NCBI GenBank assembly: GCA_963669155.1
Contig: OZ022596.1
Location: 6,143,582-6,207,581 of the forward strand
From: Arbacia lixula
Taxonomy: Eukaryota; Echinodermata; Echinoidea; Arbacioida; Arbaciidae
Direction: 5' to 3'
Length of the DNA: 64,000 nucleotides
A program made the position numbers and the translations under genes. The notes beneath the pieces were generated by a model. That model saw nothing but the letters and a program-made list of their open reading frames with translations. It had not been told where the DNA came from and did no database searches. Below, piece by piece: positions 59,131 through 64,000 of the stretch; position 1 is the first letter of the stretch; every line of letters begins with the position of its first letter.

Positions 59131-60351
59131 AGAGAAGAAATCCGAGAGCGAGTCTTTTCGTTAAAATCATACTTTCACCAACAACAGAAAACGGCAAAGG
59201 GGAGAGATAGATAAGGAGAGTGGAAGTAATGAAAGTGAGTCCTGCCATCTGCCTGAAGGTCAAGTTTTTATCTCTCCTTTGAAACTCTTAATTTACAGTG
59301 TTTCAAGTTCTCCTAAAATGCCTCTTGTCACCATCACAATTAATAACAATCACATCTTCATAGCGCTTTGTGAAATTACGTATATTGTGTCAAGCGCCTT
59401 ACGATTGAATAATTATTATTTTATATCGACGAATTTACACCACCGACACCACCGGGACGACACGATTTTGCCATGATAGGGGCTATGACTGGAATATGAC
59501 GTCATCGTCTCGCACGAATCCAATGGCCGGGTCCTGCGATTCAGTCCGTCGCAGTGCCGTGCGTGTGATCGGATCGTGTCGTCTCCAATGGGTATTGGAG
59601 GCAAAGGGAAACGAGTATAGTGACACTCAACTAGAGGAAAAGAGCACTTAATAAACAAATGTGTGTGGCAAAAATACAGAACAAATCAAGTGATCTTCAA
59701 CATTCAATTCTTCACGTAAACATCACGTAGCACTTGACGATTGAGAGCTAAAACCCTTTGACTGAAAAATGGCCGCCGTGGAAATGTAGTAAGCCTATTG
59801 ATCAATGTTATAGAGAACATTTGAACGGAACATGTTCTCACATGTTCTCACATCATCACATCACATGTTCTCCCATCATATTCAAGTGGATATAATGGTT
59901 TACACGATGGTACCATATTTGTTTGCGTGATGTTCGGGCAAAGAATATTTTGTTTTGTTTTACAATTGTTTCGTAAAGATTGGAAAACAAACTTCTTCCC
60001 AACGACCTTTTACAACAGCCAGTGTCTGGTGGACCCCATATTTGAAATGTTGCGCCCTGGGGTCCTTCCTTATCATCAAACTACAATCCTATCGAACAAT
60101 GTTCGCGGTGTGCTTCAAAAATCCTCATTTTACGGTCCACATATTTGCACTGTAAATCGTCAATTTTTGTTTCGGTGCAGTTTATTCAAATACATGTACA
60201 TCTAGTAATTCTTTTGAATCATCCTTTTAACCTGTGTTATTGTATGATGTTACCTAGATAGTGAACCATGTTGATGAAGGCTGCCCGAAGAAAAAAAGTT
60301 TTCATGAGGAGGTGGTGTTTGTGTACACTGTATAGGATACTCCAATAAACC
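59131..60351. other. No gene recognised; CpG-richer patch with CRE and CCAAT
   Basis: Between about 59440 and 59600 CpG density rises. There is a perfect palindromic TGACGTCA (59497-59504), the core bound by CREB/ATF factors, and CCAAT at about 59519. This could be a promoter for an unseen gene, since no adjacent first exon is evident. Short ORFs at 59927-60205 lack recognisable features. Confidence 0.3.
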
Positions 60352-60390
60352 ACTTCGTAATTGCAATTTGCGCATGAGCAGATTATTGCT
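60352..60390. repeat. Solo fragment of the CCAGTTCGTAATTA family
   Basis: CCACTTCGTAATTGCAATTTG followed by CGCATGAGCAGAT matches the left end of the element at 57879 almost base for base. No partner end was seen nearby. Confidence 0.7.
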
Positions 60391-60714
60391 GGTAGAAAAT
60401 GACCTCAGATCAATTTCACTACTCACAGAGTAAAATGGAAATTCATTAGATAGACAACCACATTTCAATTTGTTATTATACAAGTATGGCAACAGCTACT
60501 CAGCACTGAGAAGATAGTGAAAGAACATCCCACCATGTGCACCTGTTTCTATTGTTGTTCCGGGCACGCTGTAAAATATCTTTACATCCATCATCCAACA
60601 TAGCTTCATGAAATAAAATCCCAATCAGTAGTCTAGAAGTATTTATTCAGTTTATACCATGAATACAGGTTTCAACGAGAGAAAACTGAAATATGGTTTG
60701 TATGAACAGGGAAC

Positions 60715-61010
60715 CGTTTCATGAAAGTTGTCAGCACTGACCAGGGGGGCATTTCATCAAAGGACTTGTCGGATATTTTATCCGACAAGTTTGCTCTCGG
60801 CCAATAAGATGCAAGCATTTCAGTAGCTTATAACAGTTTGTCGGATAAAACGTCCGACAAGTCCTTTGATGAAATGCCCCCAGTTTTTTTTCTCCGACAA
60901 TTTCCATAGTAACATTATGATGTTAGTGCCTCTCAGCCAATCAAAACCGAGGATTTCACTGAAATTGTTGGCACTGACTATTTAGTCAGTGCTGATAACT
61001 TTCATGAAAC
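60715..61010. mobile_element. Foldback MITE (CGTTTCATGAAAGTT) hosting another MITE
   Basis: CGTTTCATGAAAGTTGTCAGCACTGA at 60715-60740 pairs with TCAGTGCTGATAACTTTCATGAAACG at 60985-61010, with one mismatch in 26. The left arm is cut at 60741-60743 by the inner element 60744-60881, after which the outer element resumes (TTTTTTTTCTCCGACAATTTCC). Confidence 0.8.
60744..60881. mobile_element. Inner foldback MITE (GGGGGCATTTCATCAAAGG)
   Basis: The left arm, about 45 bp from GGGGGGCATTTCATC, matches the reverse complement of the right arm ending GATGAAATGCCCCC (60881) with only two internal mismatches. Each arm is itself nearly palindromic: ACTTGTCGGATA-TTT-TATCCGACAAGT in the left arm. The element therefore can form nested hairpins. 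No coding capacity. Confidence 0.85.
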
Positions 61011-61405
61011 GCCCCTGATGGTCTTTCCACTTAAATGGTCGCTAAAGCAGGTTTCAATGTAGACACGATATTAATGGCCCTGATTTGTCAAAAAGTGAAA
61101 ATGTAATAACAAATCAAAAGGATGATACGAAGAGCATTCAATGTTGCTATCTCACACATCTTACGTTCAATTTGTTTTACAATGTGTCAATAATTATTTA
61201 GCTTGATACGAGTTTTTAAACCTTTCAACTGATTTCTAATTTGTATTCATTTTCGGGATGCATTAAGTCTTCCTGTCCCGTAGGCGATGCCATGTGTTGT
61301 ACTTGACACGGGACTCTCAATGGATGGTATAATATGAGAGCCACTTCTGATATATCCGTTTTATGCGAAATTGACACCGTGCGTCAATAAGGAAGTAATA
61401 TAGCT
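61011..61405. other. Non-coding, no gene recognised
   Basis: Ordinary AT-leaning sequence with no repeat, exon or RNA gene that I can support. Confidence 0.5.
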
Positions 61406-61514
61406 GGGGCCATATTCATGAAACCTTACTAAGCCTAGTTAGTTGCTTAATGCATTCAGCTGCATGCATTCTTAGGTACTGACTAGGCTAGTAAGCTTTC
61501 ATGAACATGGGCCC
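61406..61514. mobile_element. Short foldback MITE (GGGGCCATATTCATGAAA)
   Basis: GGGGCCATATTCATGAAACCTTACTAAGCCTAGT is mirrored by ACTAGGCTAGTAAGCTTTCATGAACATGGGCCC, giving ~33-bp arms around a ~42-bp loop that contains GCTGCATGCA. It lies about 140 bp upstream of the Ig receptor ORF, possibly within its promoter or 5' UTR. Confidence 0.75.
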
Positions 61515-61652
61515 TAGTCCATAGTGCGGTTAGCTTGGCTATTAAATGACCAAACACAACATCCACTCTCACATTAGCACACTATACGCGGACATCTCGA
61601 CACTCCATTTGATTTGTGGATCTCGTAGACTGGTAGAAGAAATATTGCAAAC

Positions 61653-62918
61653 ATGCCGAGCTACAGACATGTTCTAGTCTTGCTGCTTTCTCATATGGTG
61701 CTGAGTGTGGAGGAAGAGACTTTCACGAAGGTTGTTGTGAATGTCGGTGAAGATTTCACCTTTGATTGTTTCCCTCCAGTTTTCTACGATTGGATATACA
61801 GGAGGAGGATGGACCATAATCCCAGCCCAGGTAGTTTCCCGGTCTCTTCATACTTTCAGGAAGGCGATGTCTCGAGTATTGCCAGCTTCTTCGCAAATAC
61901 GGATGCGTATAATTATAAACGTGCGATGTCAGATGATCGCATTTCTCTTACCATAAGGAACATGACCATCTCGGATACTGCTAACTATTCATGCGAGAGC
62001 ATCTCAAAATTAAATTCTGATATGTCTACTTACGATCCCATGATAACCCACTATAGGTATGACGTCCGTGTGATTGGCTGTTCCTGTGTCAGCGTGGTTC
62101 ACCAACATAAGCTGGGTTTTACCACGAACAGGGTTACCTGCAGCCTCGACATGCTCGCGAAGTTTTCCCCTCCAACGGCCGTTCCTGTAACCATCACCAC
62201 TGATGCCCGAAAATTATTACGCGTTACTCTTGAAGACGGCCAGTTAATATTCGATACGAACAGAGATGTGCGCAGAGGACTGAATATTTCTTTCAACCCG
62301 TTCTCAGATTTCGAAGGTAGAGTTTCGTGTATCGTGTCAGCTCTACCAGTGTCTGCTCCGACCACCATTACCTCAGAGAGCACCATGCAGTCCATCCGGA
62401 CTACTTCCGGGGCCCAGCTCACTTCCCCGCCGATGTTGACAAGTTACCGTTCGATGCTCACGAACACTTCTACGCACACACCACCACCAGTGACGTCGTG
62501 TAATTACACCGCTCAAACTGATGGTCATGTAATCGGGAGAGGCGCCATCCTCATAGTGTGTGCAGTACTTTCGGTCGTGATACTGATTTTGGTTATTGTT
62601 ATCATCGTGTTGGGAGCACGGCTCAAACATGTGCAACGAAATCCAAGAGGTACATCGGGCCGAAATGATGGGAAGGAAGAAAGCTATGAAGCCTATAAAA
62701 CGAAAGACGCGAACGATGGAAATTACGAGGCATATATAGTGCGGAAGACCGATGCGTATGTTGATATGAATACGTCTTCTTATGATACCAACACCGCAGT
62801 GTATGCCAATACGAATGCAACGACTTCGTTCGATCATGCTTATCTCGAAACCAATGTGTATGTCAATTGTGCACCGTCTACTGGTGATTCCGAGTACGAC
62901 ACCGTAACTATGGTCTAG
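61653..62918 (+). CDS. Ig-domain type I membrane receptor with Tyr-rich tail
   Basis: 421 codons in one uninterrupted exon. Residues 1-18 form a signal peptide (HVLVLLLSHMVLS). Residues about 24-140 form a V-like Ig domain: Cys39, Trp47, and DTANYSC with Cys114. A second Ig-like segment has Cys163 (RVTCSL) and Cys226 (GRVSCIV). A Ser/Thr/Pro-rich stalk (235-285) and one membrane helix (about 298-320, GAILIVCAVLSVVILILVIV) follow. The tail has ten Tyr in about 100 residues. Candidate SH2 ligands are YVDM (YxxM, PI3-kinase type), YANT and YVNC (YxN, Grb2 type), and SEYDTV (ITIM-like SxYxxV). The C-terminus TMV fits a class I PDZ ligand. Several N-glycosylation sites (NMT103, NYS111, NIS211). 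The ATG context AACATGC has A at -3. A cell-surface signalling or immune-type receptor is inferred. The absence of introns suggests a retrocopy or a lineage-specific intronless family. Confidence 0.8.
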   Translation: MPSYRHVLVLLLSHMVLSVEEETFTKVVVNVGEDFTFDCFPPVFYDWIYRRRMDHNPSPGSFPVSSYFQEGDVSSIASFFANTDAYNYKRAMSDDRISLTIRNMTISDTANYSCESISKLNSDMSTYDPMITHYRYDVRVIGCSCVSVVHQHKLGFTTNRVTCSLDMLAKFSPPTAVPVTITTDARKLLRVTLEDGQLIFDTNRDVRRGLNISFNPFSDFEGRVSCIVSALPVSAPTTITSESTMQSIRTTSGAQLTSPPMLTSYRSMLTNTSTHTPPPVTSCNYTAQTDGHVIGRGAILIVCAVLSVVILILVIVIIVLGARLKHVQRNPRGTSGRNDGKEESYEAYKTKDANDGNYEAYIVRKTDAYVDMNTSSYDTNTAVYANTNATTSFDHAYLETNVYVNCAPSTGDSEYDTVTMV

Positions 62919-62985
62919 TGGTAAGGGTTCTCGGGCCTTTAACTGTATAAGAGACATCCTGAATTCGAGCCTTGTCTAACGCATA
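62905..62985 (+). repeat. Degenerate tRNA-like segment overlapping a stop codon
   Basis: TGGTCTAGTGGTAAGGGTTCTC (A-box-like) is followed about 40 bp later by CTGAATTCGAGCC (B-box-like), the spacing of a tRNA-derived SINE head. The TAG stop of the Ig receptor lies inside the A-box-like part, so the last codons (Met-Val-stop) may be repeat-derived. Arms do not fold into a good tRNA. Confidence 0.4.
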
Positions 62986-63432
62986 CACCCTGAGATACAG
63001 GATTAGGTACCCGGTAGGATTTATTTCAAATAGTAGATCAAGTAGTTAATATAGGACTGGATCACTTGGCTAAGGTCAGGGTATTCGTCTAGCTTGGTGG
63101 TCAATCCTGTACAATTAATGTTGGTCTTCTAGAAAAACGCTTTTCATATTACTGACTGATATAGCAATATATGTTATTTTGAGGAGAGGATATTAAAAAT
63201 GATAGAAGGTACAGCCGTACATATGTGTATACAATACTGCAAATTACTAACCATGCTTGTAGTTCATTGATTCCAGGTTTATTCTATTTCTGACTGCATG
63301 CTAGTCAAAATAATTGTTATCATGGTGAATCCTGTGTGTACAAGATGGATCCGATGATCTTTATGCGGATTGAGTTTATTTATTTTGGCAAACAAAGACT
63401 TAAATGGACAGTTAACCTTGCAGATAAGTTGG
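62986..63432. other. 3' flank of the Ig receptor, non-coding
   Basis: No gene or clear repeat. No AATAAA was seen before 63689, which lies within the next foldback element. Confidence 0.45.
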
Positions 63433-63861
63433 TTTCACTAAAGCAGAAACATGAAGGAAACACAATAATGAAGGTATAACGAAAATCAGTCAAAGGAAAA
63501 GAAAGTGATTACATTTTGAAATTTAAATTTTGTGACGTCACGTGTGATGTGCTCCACCATATGTTGTGTACCATATAAATGCATACATTGATATTTGTCT
63601 GTTTTTGACAATGGAATGAGGGTGTAACAACGCATTCCTGATGATGTATCAAATGCAAAAGTACAATGATGAATTTTCTTTTTTAGAAAATAAACATTTT
63701 CGAGAACAAAAATGTACACAACATAATATGAAAAAGAATTTCGCACGTGACGTCACAAAATCAAAATTTAAAATAAAAAAAATCATTACTTTCTTGTACT
63801 TCAACGGATTTTCATCAAACCTTCACTTAATTTTTCTTTCATGTGTCTGCTTTTATTGAAA
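63433..63861. mobile_element. Foldback element with TGACGTCA in both arms
   Basis: The left arm (TTTCACTAAAGCAGAAACATGAAGG at about 63433, through GAAAATC, AAAGTGATTAC and AAATTTTGTGACGTCACGTG at about 63550) is mirrored on the right by GCACGTGACGTCACAAAATC (63745) through GTAATGATT-type and GATTTTCATC to CTGCTTTTATTGAAA. Arms are about 115 bp with roughly 75-80% match. Two short ORFs in it are spurious. Confidence 0.65.
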
Positions 63862-64000
63862 GAAAAAAAAAGAGAAAGGGAAATTTGAATTCCGTTTTAC
63901 TTGTACAATAGCGAGTTTTAAACCGCATGAACAACTGAGATCAGCGCCAGATGTGTGGTTTGCAAAAATGCTCACAAATAGATAGATAGATAGGTAATAT
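63862..64000. other. Non-coding window edge with (GATA)n
   Basis: Only a short (GATA)n microsatellite at about 63977-63993 is notable. Confidence 0.6.

Noticed and set aside
58515-59263. ORFs of 169-216 codons over the GA/GT microsatellite on both strands
   Set aside because: Simple-sequence translations with no unique domain.
62373-62957. 194-codon minus-strand ORF antisense to the Ig receptor
   Set aside because: It mirrors the real plus-strand frame, which has signal peptide, Ig motifs and membrane helix; the antisense frame has no domain.

Overview
The window reads as nuclear DNA from a marine invertebrate, most likely a deuterostome such as an echinoderm. Genes are sparse and split by GT-AG introns. 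The intergenic DNA is full of short foldback (MITE-like) elements, (GGAC)n-tailed repeats and repeats carrying the motif TGACCTTTGACC. There is no operon, ribosome-binding site or other prokaryotic signal. The taxonomic call is inference from repeat style and protein families.

Layout. 1-9.2 kb is intergenic or 3'-flanking and rich in repeats: a diverged ~373-bp tandem repeat, a 157-bp tandem array inside a GTCTCGCC-bounded element, two adjacent TTAA-flanked MITEs and a (GGAC)n element. At 9197-9260 and 9941-10066, on the minus strand, are two short exons that join in frame. They encode a membrane helix and acidic tail resembling the basigin/neuroplastin family C-terminus. The upstream exons are not found; the next 38 kb on that side is satellite. 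10.26-16.6 kb is a 13-bp G-rich minisatellite. 16.6-48.6 kb is a second satellite of roughly 118 units averaging ~270 bp, with a 16-unit, 4,325-bp higher-order repeat. Both arrays are purine-rich on the plus strand.

49.46-54.63 kb holds a plus-strand three-exon gene (predicted 664 aa) with a Myb/SANT-like (trihelix) domain, a coiled coil and a long disordered acidic tail. Its second intron holds a 294-bp tandem array whose units each carry a tRNA-like cloverleaf, and then a ~97% identical extra copy of the start of exon 3 that ends early in a stop. 54.7-61.5 kb is non-coding with nested foldback elements and GA/GT microsatellites. 61.65-62.92 kb is an intronless ORF for a type I membrane protein with immunoglobulin-like ectodomain and a tyrosine-rich tail (ten Tyr in about 100 residues). 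It is followed by a degenerate tRNA-like segment and another long foldback element.

The three genes show no sign of working together. The most interesting points are: (i) the 38-kb double satellite lying where the upstream intron of the basigin-like gene should be; (ii) the higher-order structure of that satellite, with whole-unit deletions and duplications; (iii) the duplicated exon in the trihelix gene; (iv) the tandem tRNA-like units inside its intron; (v) the Tyr-rich Ig receptor; and (vi) repeated nesting of foldback elements. All gene calls were made by eye from translation and splice consensus, without database searches.
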